This document shows positions 1 through 7,461 of a DNA stretch of 64,000 nt, in pieces (the stretch's first letter is position 1; each line of letters starts with the position of its first letter). The translations under genes were made by a program, and so were the position numbers. Location: positions 1,178,001-1,242,000 of the forward strand of contig NZ_CAEUHO010000004.1 in the NCBI RefSeq assembly GCF_903181435.1. The letters run 5' to 3'. The DNA is from Bacteroides acidifaciens. GTDB taxonomy: Bacteria > Bacteroidota > Bacteroidia > Bacteroidales > Bacteroidaceae. The notes below the pieces were generated by a model, which searched no databases, was not told the DNA's origin, and was given only the letters and a program-made list of their open reading frames with translations.

Positions 1-2076
1 ATCCCCTAATCGTTTTGCCATAATGTTTTGTACTGTTCTCAGTTCATTATAGCGTTGCATTAACGAATTGCACTTCTCATTATCATGGGCAAGGGCGGGG
101 TCTTGTAAAGCATAGAGCATATGCTTTAACTCTTCCGTTACGATTGCGTATTTGAAGTTAATCATCAGCGTCGGAACCAGTTCGTAAAGCCGTTCTTCAT
201 CTGTCACAATCTTCTGTGACTTGGAATGATATTTGCTAAGTTGATAACGTACATTAATTAAGTCCACGCTCAGTTTGCTGATAATCGGATCGGGATGCGC
301 CAGAAAATAGCGTTCTGCAATGAAATTGGGATCATGCATATGTGCGGCAGCTTCCGACAACATTTGGCGGTGCAACGGGTTATGGAAAGCCAAATCATCT
401 TCCTTCAAGTCATTGATAATATATTCTATGACGGTCACAGGGATTTCATTACCCTCTTCGTCAGTCAAGTTGCACATGACTTTCTCACCATGACGGACTA
501 CAGCCTGCAATATCAGTCGTTCGAATTTATAGAACTCTTGTCCCTCTTTTCCTTCCTGTGGAATAAATGAAGCATAGTTATCTTCTTGTGGCGGAAAAGG
601 CGTTTCTGTATATCCGGCATCAGCAACCTCCGGTGGCAATGGAACATCACCATCAGGCATGGGGACATTTCCATTTGCTTCGCCTTGCTGACCTTGTTGG
701 GCCATTGAAGCCGTTCTTTGGGCAATCCGGCGGTCGCGTTCAGTCTGTTCAGCCCGTTTCTCCGCTTGTGTTTCCCGTCTTTTGGCAACTTCCGATACCA
801 GCAATTTGTCTTCTACATGCAATAGTTGGGCACATTCTTTGATATAGACATCCCGTACAATCGCTTCCGGTATGACGGAGATGCTTTGTACCAAGTTGCC
901 GATCAACTCTGCCCGTTTGATAGGATCTTTTCCGGCATCTTCCAGCAGCAAGTTGGTCTTGAAGCGGATAAAGTCCGTCTCATGCTCCGATATGAAGGCT
1001 TGGAATTCCGTAGAGTTATGTTTGCGGGCAAAAGAGTCCGGGTCGTCGCCATCGGGCAGCAGACAAACTTTGATATTCATGCCTTCTTCAAGCAGCATAT
1101 CAATGCCTCGGATAGAAGCTTTTATACCTGCAGCGTCACCGTCATAGAGCACAGTCATATTATTGGTGAACCGGTGAATCATACGGATTTGTCCCGGTGT
1201 AAGAGCCGTTCCCGAAGAAGCTACCACGTTTTCTATACCGGATTGATGCATGGAAATAACATCCGTATAGCCCTCGACCAAAAAACAACGGTCTTGTTTC
1301 ACAATCGCCTGTTTGGCGAAGTAGATACCGTATAATTCGTTACTCTTATGGTAAATCTCCGATTCTGGAGAGTTGACATATTTGACTTTTACGCCTTTGG
1401 TGGCACTGGCAAGCACACGTCCGCCAAAAGCCACGACTTTGCCGGAAAGAGTATGCACAGGGAAAATGACACGTCCCCAAAAACGATCCCGCAAACGGTG
1501 GTCGTCTGTCTCATAGCAAAGTCCGGTTTTGACTAAATACTCTTTCTTATATCCTTTCTGTAACGCTTCTTTGGAGAAAGCATCATGGCTGTCGGTACAG
1601 TATCCTAATTGGAATTTCTCGATAATATCATCCCGGAAACCACGGTTGCGGAAGTAGGCCATACCGATGCTGCGTCCGTCTATATGATTTTTCAGTATGT
1701 TCTGAAAGTAGTCGCGTGCGAAGTTATTGACAATAAACAGACTTTCGCGTTCACTCTGCACAAACTTCTCTTCATCGCTCAGCTCTCGTTCCTTGATTTC
1801 AATATTGTATTTCTTGGCAAGGTATTTCAGTGCTTCGGGATAAGACATCTGCTCGTGCTCCATGATAAAGTGCACTGCGTTTCCACCTTTGCCGCAGGCG
1901 AAGCATTTGCAAAGCCCTTTGGCAGGCGAAACGTAAAAAGAAGGTGTCTTGTCACTATGGAATGGACACAAGCCGACGTAGTTGACACCGCGCTTGCGCA
2001 GGGTGACAAAGTCCGAGACGACATCCATAATCTGTGCCGCGTCCAATATCCGGTCGATGGTAACTTGATCTATCAT
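1..2076 (-). CDS. dnaG: DNA primase DnaG (C-terminus cut by window edge)
   Basis: Synthesises RNA primers for chromosome replication and works with the replicative helicase DnaB. Read on the minus strand from the ATG at 2076, the frame stays open to base 1, giving 692 residues with no stop, so the last part of the protein lies outside the window. The N-terminus carries the CHC2 zinc-binding motif (Cys37, His40, Cys58, Cys61). The Toprim catalytic core is visible as YDGDAAG followed by PDGDDPD, which supply the metal-binding acidic residues. The C-terminal helicase-interaction domain should occupy the part near base 1. It has its own promoter, just downstream of the tyrA terminator. The identity is secure. 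Confidence 0.97.
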   Translation of the reverse strand, partial: MIDQVTIDRILDAAQIMDVVSDFVTLRKRGVNYVGLCPFHSDKTPSFYVSPAKGLCKCFACGKGGNAVHFIMEHEQMSYPEALKYLAKKYNIEIKERELSDEEKFVQSERESLFIVNNFARDYFQNILKNHIDGRSIGMAYFRNRGFRDDIIEKFQLGYCTDSHDAFSKEALQKGYKKEYLVKTGLCYETDDHRLRDRFWGRVIFPVHTLSGKVVAFGGRVLASATKGVKVKYVNSPESEIYHKSNELYGIYFAKQAIVKQDRCFLVEGYTDVISMHQSGIENVVASSGTALTPGQIRMIHRFTNNMTVLYDGDAAGIKASIRGIDMLLEEGMNIKVCLLPDGDDPDSFARKHNSTEFQAFISEHETDFIRFKTNLLLEDAGKDPIKRAELIGNLVQSISVIPEAIVRDVYIKECAQLLHVEDKLLVSEVAKRRETQAEKRAEQTERDRRIAQRTASMAQQGQQGEANGNVPMPDGDVPLPPEVADAGYTETPFPPQEDNYASFIPQEGKEGQEFYKFERLILQAVVRHGEKVMCNLTDEEGNEIPVTVIEYIINDLKEDDLAFHNPLHRQMLSEAAAHMHDPNFIAERYFLAHPDPIISKLSVDLINVRYQLSKYHSKSQKIVTDEERLYELVPTLMINFKYAIVTEELKHMLYALQDPALAHDNEKCNSLMQRYNELRTVQNIMAKRLGD

Positions 2077-2111
2077 TCTTCTTTTCTCCTGTGAATCCGT
2101 TTTTGCGAATG

Positions 2112-2142
2112 CAAAGGTACACATAAAAAAATCCCCTGCAAA
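2112..2142 (-). promoter_or_regulatory. Predicted promoter of dnaG, -33 box inside the upstream terminator
   Basis: On the minus strand a TTTG (2139-2142) is followed after 19 bases by TACCTTTG (2112-2119), matching the Bacteroides TTTG/TAnnTTTG consensus. The expected start of transcription is about 30 bases before the dnaG ATG. The -33 box lies within the 3' arm of the terminator hairpin at 2131-2160. Confidence 0.7.
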
Positions 2143-2160
2143 GAACTTTTTGCAGGGGAT
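2125..2160 (-). terminator. Intrinsic terminator of the phe/tyr operon
   Basis: A perfect 12-bp stem (2131-2142 with 2149-2160) closes a 6-base loop. Read on the minus strand it is followed by a run of seven T. It lies 30 bases after the tyrA stop codon and ends the pheA-to-tyrA transcription unit. Confidence 0.92.
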
Positions 2161-2189
2161 GGTTAAATCTTACCTATATCGGTTGCGGA

Positions 2190-2963
2190 TTATTTAATCT
2201 TCTCCCGAATCTTCGTCAGATACTTTTTCATCCCTTCCGCGTCCTTATTCTCGATGATTTCGAGAAGGTTTTTCAGCTCGGTACGGATATTGGCCACTTG
2301 TCCCGGAGTACGTGGATTGAACAGGATTTCCTGAAGCAGGTAGTCGTCCTCACTCAGCAGACCTTTGGCGATAGCCATATGTTTCTTGAACGTAGTTCCC
2401 GGAGCTTCCTGATGTTTCATTACGGCAGCGAATACGAAAGTCGAGACGAATGGGATGGAGAGTGAGTAGGCCACTGTCTCGTCGTGTTCGTCAAACGTAT
2501 ATTCGAAGATATTCAGTCTCAGCGTCTGATAGAGGTCTTTGAAGAATATCTTTCCCAAATGGTCGCCTTCACTGATGATGATTGCATTTTCGCTGCTCAG
2601 GTTGCTGAGACTGGCGAAAGTAGGGCCAAACATCGGGTGGCTGGAAACATAACGGAAGCCACTTTCTTCATAGAACTTCTTCAGTCCTGTTTTTACAGAG
2701 GCAATGTCACTAATGATACAGTCTTTGGGCAGTACGGGCAATACTTTGCGGAAAGCATCCAACGTGTACTTTACTGTAACGGCATTGATAACCAGTTCCG
2801 GTTCGAATTCCTTAATCTCCTCTAATGTAGTGAAACGATACGTGTTGTAGACAAAACGCAATTGGTGCGGGTTGACGTCATACACGGCCGTCTCATGTTG
2901 AAAGCTCAAAATATCAGTAAAGAAGGAGCCCATTTTTCCGGCTCCAAGGATTAATATTCTCAT
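2190..2963 (-). CDS. tyrA: Prephenate dehydrogenase
   Basis: Converts prephenate to 4-hydroxyphenylpyruvate using NAD(P), the committed step to tyrosine, in the cytoplasm. The 257-residue protein begins with a Rossmann nucleotide-binding motif (GAGKMG, residues 7-12). It contains SSHPMFGPT near residue 109, equivalent to the HPMFGP substrate-binding motif of TyrA enzymes. There is no fused chorismate mutase, because that activity is supplied by the neighbouring DAHP synthase fusion. It is the last gene of the operon, 38 bases after the DAHP synthase gene, and is followed by a strong terminator. The dehydrogenase family is clear; the cofactor preference cannot be read here. Confidence 0.92.
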   Translation of the reverse strand: MRILILGAGKMGSFFTDILSFQHETAVYDVNPHQLRFVYNTYRFTTLEEIKEFEPELVINAVTVKYTLDAFRKVLPVLPKDCIISDIASVKTGLKKFYEESGFRYVSSHPMFGPTFASLSNLSSENAIIISEGDHLGKIFFKDLYQTLRLNIFEYTFDEHDETVAYSLSIPFVSTFVFAAVMKHQEAPGTTFKKHMAIAKGLLSEDDYLLQEILFNPRTPGQVANIRTELKNLLEIIENKDAEGMKKYLTKIREKIK

Positions 2964-3001
2964 ATTCCTATTTGTTTAGTAGCAAGTAGTCAACTATCTG
3001 A

Positions 3002-4063
3002 CTACTTATTGATAATTTCCATCTGCTGACGAACAGATTCTTCGTGGATAGCTTCGAAGATTTTCTTCATAAACTCTGCATCCATACCACATTGCTCTCC
3101 CTGCATTCCGCGTTTCTCGAGAATTTCATTGTAGCGTCCGGCTTGTAGTATAGTGATGTTGTGCTCTTTCTTGAATGTTCCGATTTCGCGGGCGACACGC
3201 ATTCTCTTGGCAAGTTCTTGGATGATGTTGTCGTCACATTCGTCAATCTGTTTACGCAACAGGCTCAGGCTTTCTGTAGATTGAGTTTCGGTACGGATAA
3301 CCAGCAAATTGAGGATATAGTCGAGTACATCGGGAGTAACCTGTTGCGAAGCATCGCTCCAAGCACAATCCGGGTTGCAGTGGCTTTCTACAATCAGACC
3401 GTCGAAGTTCAAGTCCATTGCTTGCTGGCAAAGCGGAGCTACCAGTTCACGTTTGCCACCGATATGGCTCGGGTCACAGAAAATAGGCAGTTCGGGGATA
3501 CGGCGGCGTAGTTCGATAGGAATATGCCATTGAGGAAGATTACGGTAAATCTTCTTATCGTAGCTGCTGAAACCGCGGTGGATAGCACCCAATCGTTTCA
3601 AGCCTGCGTTGTTGATACGTTCCAAAGCTCCAATCCATAGTTCAAGATCCGGATTAACAGGATTCTTAACCAATACAGGGATGTCAACACCTTTCAGTGC
3701 GTCAGCTATTTCCTGTACGGCGAAAGGATTGGCTGTGGTACGTGCACCTACCCAAAGAATATCAATTCCGGCCTTCAGACATTCGTAAACGTGCTTGGCT
3801 GTTGCCACTTCGGTAGAAACATACATTCCCGTTTCTTTCTTCACCTCTTTCAGCCAGGCAAGACCCTCTACGCCGACTCCTTCGAAACCACCCGGTTTGG
3901 TACGCGGTTTCCAGATTCCTGCGCGGAATATCTTTTGTCCTTTAGCTGCCAATTGCTTGGCTGTATCCATCACTTGTTCTTCAGTCTCTGCACTACACGG
4001 GCCGGCAATGACAATCGGTCTTTTAGCTTCAATGCCCGGTAATAAAATTGATTCGAGTTCCAT
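3002..4063 (-). CDS. Bifunctional DAHP synthase / chorismate mutase (type II)
   Basis: The N-terminal part (about residues 1-255) is a DAHP synthase of the short KDO8P-synthase-like type. IAGPCSAE near residue 20 and KPRTKPGG near residue 52 are its phosphate- and metal-site signatures. It catalyses the first step of the shikimate pathway from PEP and erythrose 4-phosphate. The C-terminal part (about 262-350) is an AroQ-type all-helical chorismate mutase, with LRKQIDECDDNI and the following basic helix typical of that fold. In such fusions the mutase domain often also acts as the sensor for feedback inhibition. At 353 residues the length fits the family. It lies in the middle of the phe/tyr operon and supplies both the entry step and the chorismate-to-prephenate step. 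Confidence 0.93.
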   Translation of the reverse strand: MELESILLPGIEAKRPIVIAGPCSAETEEQVMDTAKQLAAKGQKIFRAGIWKPRTKPGGFEGVGVEGLAWLKEVKKETGMYVSTEVATAKHVYECLKAGIDILWVGARTTANPFAVQEIADALKGVDIPVLVKNPVNPDLELWIGALERINNAGLKRLGAIHRGFSSYDKKIYRNLPQWHIPIELRRRIPELPIFCDPSHIGGKRELVAPLCQQAMDLNFDGLIVESHCNPDCAWSDASQQVTPDVLDYILNLLVIRTETQSTESLSLLRKQIDECDDNIIQELAKRMRVAREIGTFKKEHNITILQAGRYNEILEKRGMQGEQCGMDAEFMKKIFEAIHEESVRQQMEIINK

Positions 4064-4156
4064 ATTCTTATTTGTTTTTACTTTTATACTTGTTTATTGT
4101 AACGACTCTGGTGGGATATAGTTTGATTATCAGTAATCATCTTTGCTCCCGGGCGG

Positions 4157-5335
4157 TCAGAGCCTTTTGATTCTTTCCAGTGCTTCTGCTAGTTTTGCAT
4201 CCTTGCAACAGAGGGAGATACGGATATATCTCGCTCCGTTACTGCCGAAAATAAATCCCGGAGTGATGAACACTCTTGCTTCATGCAGTACTTTTTCCGT
4301 CAGTTCCTCTACATCCTTGCAGGATGCGGGAATTTTCCCCCAAAGGAACATTCCTACTTGCTTTTCGTCGTAGGTGCATCCCAATGTTCTCATAATCTCA
4401 CCAGCGAGGTGACGACGGTTGCGGTAGTTTTCGTTATTGCCTTCATACCAGTCTGCTTCTGCTTCCAGAGCTGTTGCGGCTGCCAGTTGCATGGCACGGA
4501 ACATTCCGCTGTCGATGTTGCTTTTTACTTTCAGTATCCATTGTACAAATTCAGCGTTCGAAGCTAACATTCCGATACGCCAGCCCGGCATATTGTGGCT
4601 CTTGCTCATGGAATTGAATTCGATGCAACATTCTTTGGCTCCCGGCACACTCAGAATACTGATCGGCTTTTCGTTCAGGATAAAGCTGTACGGATTATCA
4701 TTCACAATCACAATATTCTTCCGGCGGGCAAAGTTAACGAGACGTTCATACAGTTCGGGAGTTGCGTTTGCGCCTGTCGGCATATTCGGATAGTTCGTCC
4801 ACATCAATTTCACGCGGCTTAAATCCATATTCTCCAGTGCTTCAAAGTCGGGCATCCAGCCGTCTTCCTCTTTCAAATCATAATTGATGACTTCCGCACC
4901 GAGTATCTTGCTCAAGGAAGTATAAGTAGGGTACCCCGGATTCGGAACCAATACCTGTTCGCCCGGATTGACAAAAGCCAGTGTGACATGAAGAATACCC
5001 TCTTTCGAGCCAATCAACGGCTGTATCTCCGTATTCGGATTCAGTTCCACTCCGTACCAGCGTTGATACCAGGCAGCGAAACCTTTGCGGAGTTCGGGGA
5101 TACCCACATACGGCTGATAACCGTGTCCGTTTGGGTCGTGGGCATTGTTGCACAATGTTTCGATGGTCTTTTCCGAAGGCGGCATATCGGGACTGCCGAT
5201 ACCCAGACTGATAACGTCTTTTCCTTCCGCATTCATCTGTGCTACCTCTTTCAGCTTCTTTGAGAAGTAGTATTCGCTTACACTTGCCAGTCTGTGGGCA
5301 GGAGCGATTTTATACGTTTGATTTTCCTTCTGCAT
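4157..5335 (-). CDS. PLP-dependent aminotransferase class I/II, probably aromatic
   Basis: A 392-residue fold-type I aminotransferase. The Schiff-base lysine is Lys245 in the motif SMSKSHNMPGWR. NYPNMPTG (about 181-188) and VNDNPYS (about 211-217) supply the pyridoxal-phosphate contacts. The family overlaps aspartate, LL-diaminopimelate and aromatic aminotransferases. Its place between pheA and the DAHP synthase gene points to the final transamination of phenylpyruvate and 4-hydroxyphenylpyruvate to Phe and Tyr, which is an inference from context. Its start codon lies inside the 3' end of pheA (26-base overlap), so translation of the two is probably coupled. Confidence 0.88.
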   Translation of the reverse strand: MQKENQTYKIAPAHRLASVSEYYFSKKLKEVAQMNAEGKDVISLGIGSPDMPPSEKTIETLCNNAHDPNGHGYQPYVGIPELRKGFAAWYQRWYGVELNPNTEIQPLIGSKEGILHVTLAFVNPGEQVLVPNPGYPTYTSLSKILGAEVINYDLKEEDGWMPDFEALENMDLSRVKLMWTNYPNMPTGANATPELYERLVNFARRKNIVIVNDNPYSFILNEKPISILSVPGAKECCIEFNSMSKSHNMPGWRIGMLASNAEFVQWILKVKSNIDSGMFRAMQLAAATALEAEADWYEGNNENYRNRRHLAGEIMRTLGCTYDEKQVGMFLWGKIPASCKDVEELTEKVLHEARVFITPGFIFGSNGARYIRISLCCKDAKLAEALERIKRL

Positions 5336-6158
5336 ATTCGCCTAATAATTTAAGTTCTTTGGTTAATGGAGTGATTGCTGCAATGGATTGCTTATATCTC
5401 AGATAATCGTTGAAAGCTACGTCTACGTAAAACTGGTATTCCCATTCACGTCCGATAATCGGCAGCGATTGTATCTTGGTCAGGTTGATATTATAAAAAG
5501 ACAGGATAGACAATACTTGTGACAGACTGCCTTCCGTATGCGGTAGAGTGAATACCATACTCGCCTTGTTGGTTGCGTTGGCATGATGCTGGCGAAGCTC
5601 GTCCACCTGCCAAGGGTCTGCAACGACTAGAAAACGGGTGAAGTTATGCTTATTTGTTTCGATGCCTTCTTGCAGGACTTTCATTCCATAGCGTTCGGCA
5701 GCCGCTTTGGAGCAGATAGCGGCGTGTCCTTTCAGATTTCCGTTCTTGATAGCTTCTGCGCTGCGTGCCGTGTCTTCACCTTCCACCACTTTCAGTTGCG
5801 GATGCTGGTTCAGGAAATCACGGCACTGCATCAAAGCGATAGGGTGGGAGTTGACTTCCGTCAGGTCTTCCCAACTTTCATCGGGCAGGCAGACGAAGCT
5901 GTGCGAGATACGCAGTTTGTATTCACCGATAATCTGCGTGCCGCTTTGTCTCAGCAACTCATTGTTGTGCAGCAAGCTGCCTGCAATCGTATTCTCGATG
6001 GCTAGCATTCCGATAACCTGGCTGTCCTTACGTATCGAAGTAAACACGTCTTCGAAGCTGGCACAACAGATTAACTCTATTTCTTCTCCCTCGAAGTACT
6101 TGTGTGCGGCGATATCATGATATGAGCCGAGTGTTCCTTGAATTGCTATCTTTTTCAT
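5310..6158 (-). CDS. pheA: Prephenate dehydratase
   Basis: Converts prephenate to phenylpyruvate, the committed step to phenylalanine. The catalytic domain carries the TRF motif at residues 174-176 (NFTRFLVVADP). A C-terminal ACT domain (about 199-275, with TEGSLSQVLSILSFYNINL) is the usual phenylalanine-sensing module. I chose the ATG at 6158 because the protein then begins MKKIAIQGTLGSYHD, as family members do. The upstream in-frame ATG at 6197 lies within the terminator hairpin. There is no chorismate mutase domain. It is the first gene of the operon and stands directly behind the predicted attenuator. Confidence 0.95.
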   Translation of the reverse strand: MKKIAIQGTLGSYHDIAAHKYFEGEEIELICCASFEDVFTSIRKDSQVIGMLAIENTIAGSLLHNNELLRQSGTQIIGEYKLRISHSFVCLPDESWEDLTEVNSHPIALMQCRDFLNQHPQLKVVEGEDTARSAEAIKNGNLKGHAAICSKAAAERYGMKVLQEGIETNKHNFTRFLVVADPWQVDELRQHHANATNKASMVFTLPHTEGSLSQVLSILSFYNINLTKIQSLPIIGREWEYQFYVDVAFNDYLRYKQSIAAITPLTKELKLLGEYAEGKSNV

Positions 6159-6177
6159 TGTTCTAAATGGTTTATAT

Positions 6178-6211
6178 AAAAAAAATCCCGCGTCCATATT
6201 GGAGCGGGATT
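6178..6211 (-). terminator. Attenuator terminator hairpin ahead of pheA
   Basis: On the minus strand an 8-bp GC-rich stem (6204-6211 with 6184-6191) continues into a second 4-bp stem (6200-6203 with 6193-6196), with one bulged base at 6192. A run of eight T follows. It ends about 20 bases before the pheA start, inside the leader transcript, which is where an attenuator would sit. Confidence 0.88.
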
Positions 6212-6299
6212 CATATGATTGATTTCTCTATTCAGTCCTTAAGCATCACTGTCACTTGATACATACAAACTCCCGCTCTACTTTGTTGCTAAAGTAAAA
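6184..6299 (-). promoter_or_regulatory. Competing leader RNA structures (anti-terminator) of the phe/tyr operon
   Basis: Three mutually exclusive pairings can be drawn on the minus-strand RNA. In 1:2, bases 6299-6291 (Phe-Tyr-Phe codons 14-16 of the leader frame) pair with 6284-6276 over nine positions, two of them G-U. In 2:3, the anti-terminator, the octamer at 6278-6271 (leader codons 21-23) pairs perfectly with 6209-6202, the 5' arm of the terminator. In 3:4 the terminator itself forms. A ribosome stalled on the Phe/Tyr codons would cover strand 1 and free strand 2 to block the terminator. The pairings are seen in the sequence; the mechanism is inferred from classical amino-acid attenuators. 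Confidence 0.8.
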
Positions 6300-6338
6300 G
6301 TAAAAAAAGAAGTAATATGCATAAGTAAATGATCTCAT
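6252..6338 (-). CDS. Leader peptide of the phe/tyr operon (28 aa, Phe/Tyr-rich)
   Basis: A 28-codon frame from the ATG at 6338 to the TGA at 6254-6252. Between residues 4 and 16, ten of thirteen codons are Phe or Tyr; the stretch YAYYFFFYFYF covers residues 6-16. In all there are seven Phe and five Tyr codons. Such a peptide has no likely function beyond measuring charged tRNA-Phe and tRNA-Tyr during translation. It begins about 40 bases after the predicted -7 box and ends 94 bases before pheA. Codons 21-23 form one strand of the anti-terminator. It is too short for automatic gene calling and is probably unannotated. Confidence 0.85.
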   Translation of the reverse strand: MRSFTYAYYFFFYFYFSNKVEREFVCIK

Positions 6339-6378
6339 ACGAGTCTTTGTTTTTTGCTTTGGTTTTTAATTCTGGGGA

Positions 6379-6408
6379 CAAAAGTAATACTTTTCTGTTA
6401 AACGCAAA
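6379..6408 (-). promoter_or_regulatory. Predicted promoter of the phe/tyr operon
   Basis: Minus strand: TTTG (6405-6408), an 18-base spacer, then TACTTTTG (6379-6386), a close match to the Bacteroides vegetative consensus. It lies about 40 bases ahead of the leader peptide and 220 ahead of pheA, leaving a long untranslated leader. Confidence 0.75.
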
Positions 6409-6460
6409 CAAAAAGCGATACTTTTTTTGTTTTCTTGCCTAAAATATATAAAAAGGACAC

Positions 6461-7423
6461 TTAGAAGATACCCGGCAGTGCTTCCGTTTTCGCTCCAAGG
6501 TTCTTGAATTCTCCGTTCAGCCCGGCCTCTTCTTTCGGATTCAGTTCCAGTGACTTCTTCATGTCTTCCACGGAGCCGTCTTTATCTCCATTCAACAGTT
6601 TGGCACGTCCGCGCTCCTTGTAGGCTTCCGCGAAATTAGGATTCAGTTCGATAGCCTCATCAAACAGGGCGATGGCTTCCGTCAGTTTCTTTTGGTTGAT
6701 ATAAAGTTGGCCCAGATAAAGATATGCCTGTTCGTTGAAAGGGTTTATTTCCGTAACAAGCTGGTAGTCCGCTTCCGCTTCTTCGGCCTGTCCGTTCGCT
6801 TCTTTCACTTTTCCACGCAGGAGTATGGCAGTTTCTTCTTCCGGGTTTTGGGCAAGTACGGCGTCTATGTCTTCCATCATTTCGTTGTACTGTCTCAGCT
6901 TTAGGAGAGCTTCTGCACGCAGCAGGCGGGCTTCGATAAAATCATCCTTCAATGTGATGGCTTTCGTGAGATGGGCGATGGTCATCAGGTCGTCATTCTG
7001 TCCCTGACGGGCTTTTCCCAACAGATAATGTGCTACAGCATTTCCTTCTTCGATGGCAATCGCCTTATTGGCAGCCTCTTCCATCGCTTGATAATCTTCC
7101 AGGACAAAGCATACATTTGCCAATGTCAGGAAAGTGTTGGTGATGTGCGGTTCCATTGCAGCCATTTTCTCCAACAGTTCGCGTGCTTTTTCCGTGTCTC
7201 CCATTTGGATGTAGAGTTGGCTGAGATATCCCATTGTTTCGAACTCTTCCTCGATGGCAAGAGCTTCAGTGAAACATTTTACGGCATAATCCGGACGTCC
7301 CATGCGTTGTGCACGCAGACCGTCATATTTGAAAATCTCGAATCTTTTCTGGTCGTTTTTTTGCTTTTCGCTTTCCGGAGTTTCAGATTTTCCGGAGAAG
7401 AAAGATTTAAAAAAGTTCGGCAT
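6461..7423 (-). CDS. Tetratricopeptide repeat protein
   Basis: A 320-residue protein made almost entirely of TPR-type helical hairpins (about residues 33-305), with recurring patterns such as AVKCFTEALAIE, AYLYLGQLYINQKKLTEAIA and AYKERGRAKLLNGD. TPR arrays act as protein-protein scaffolds; no catalytic domain is visible. There is no signal peptide, and the charged N-terminus (KSETPESEKQKNDQKR) suggests a cytoplasmic protein. It follows recQ by 38 bases on the same strand, so recJ, recQ and this gene may share a transcript. The partner is unknown. The fold is certain, the function is not. Confidence 0.85.
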   Translation of the reverse strand: MPNFFKSFFSGKSETPESEKQKNDQKRFEIFKYDGLRAQRMGRPDYAVKCFTEALAIEEEFETMGYLSQLYIQMGDTEKARELLEKMAAMEPHITNTFLTLANVCFVLEDYQAMEEAANKAIAIEEGNAVAHYLLGKARQGQNDDLMTIAHLTKAITLKDDFIEARLLRAEALLKLRQYNEMMEDIDAVLAQNPEEETAILLRGKVKEANGQAEEAEADYQLVTEINPFNEQAYLYLGQLYINQKKLTEAIALFDEAIELNPNFAEAYKERGRAKLLNGDKDGSVEDMKKSLELNPKEEAGLNGEFKNLGAKTEALPGIF

Positions 7424-7461
7424 GATATGTTGTTTTTGAGTTTATCTGCAAATGTAATAAC

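Noticed and set aside
826..2094. Long plus-strand open frames opposite dnaG
   Set aside because: They lie wholly antisense to a clear DnaG reading frame with zinc-finger and Toprim motifs, and show no family sequence of their own.
6261..6439. A metabolite-binding riboswitch in the pheA leader
   Set aside because: The leader is explained by a Phe/Tyr-rich frame plus terminator and anti-terminator; I see no known aptamer core or T-box motif on this strand.
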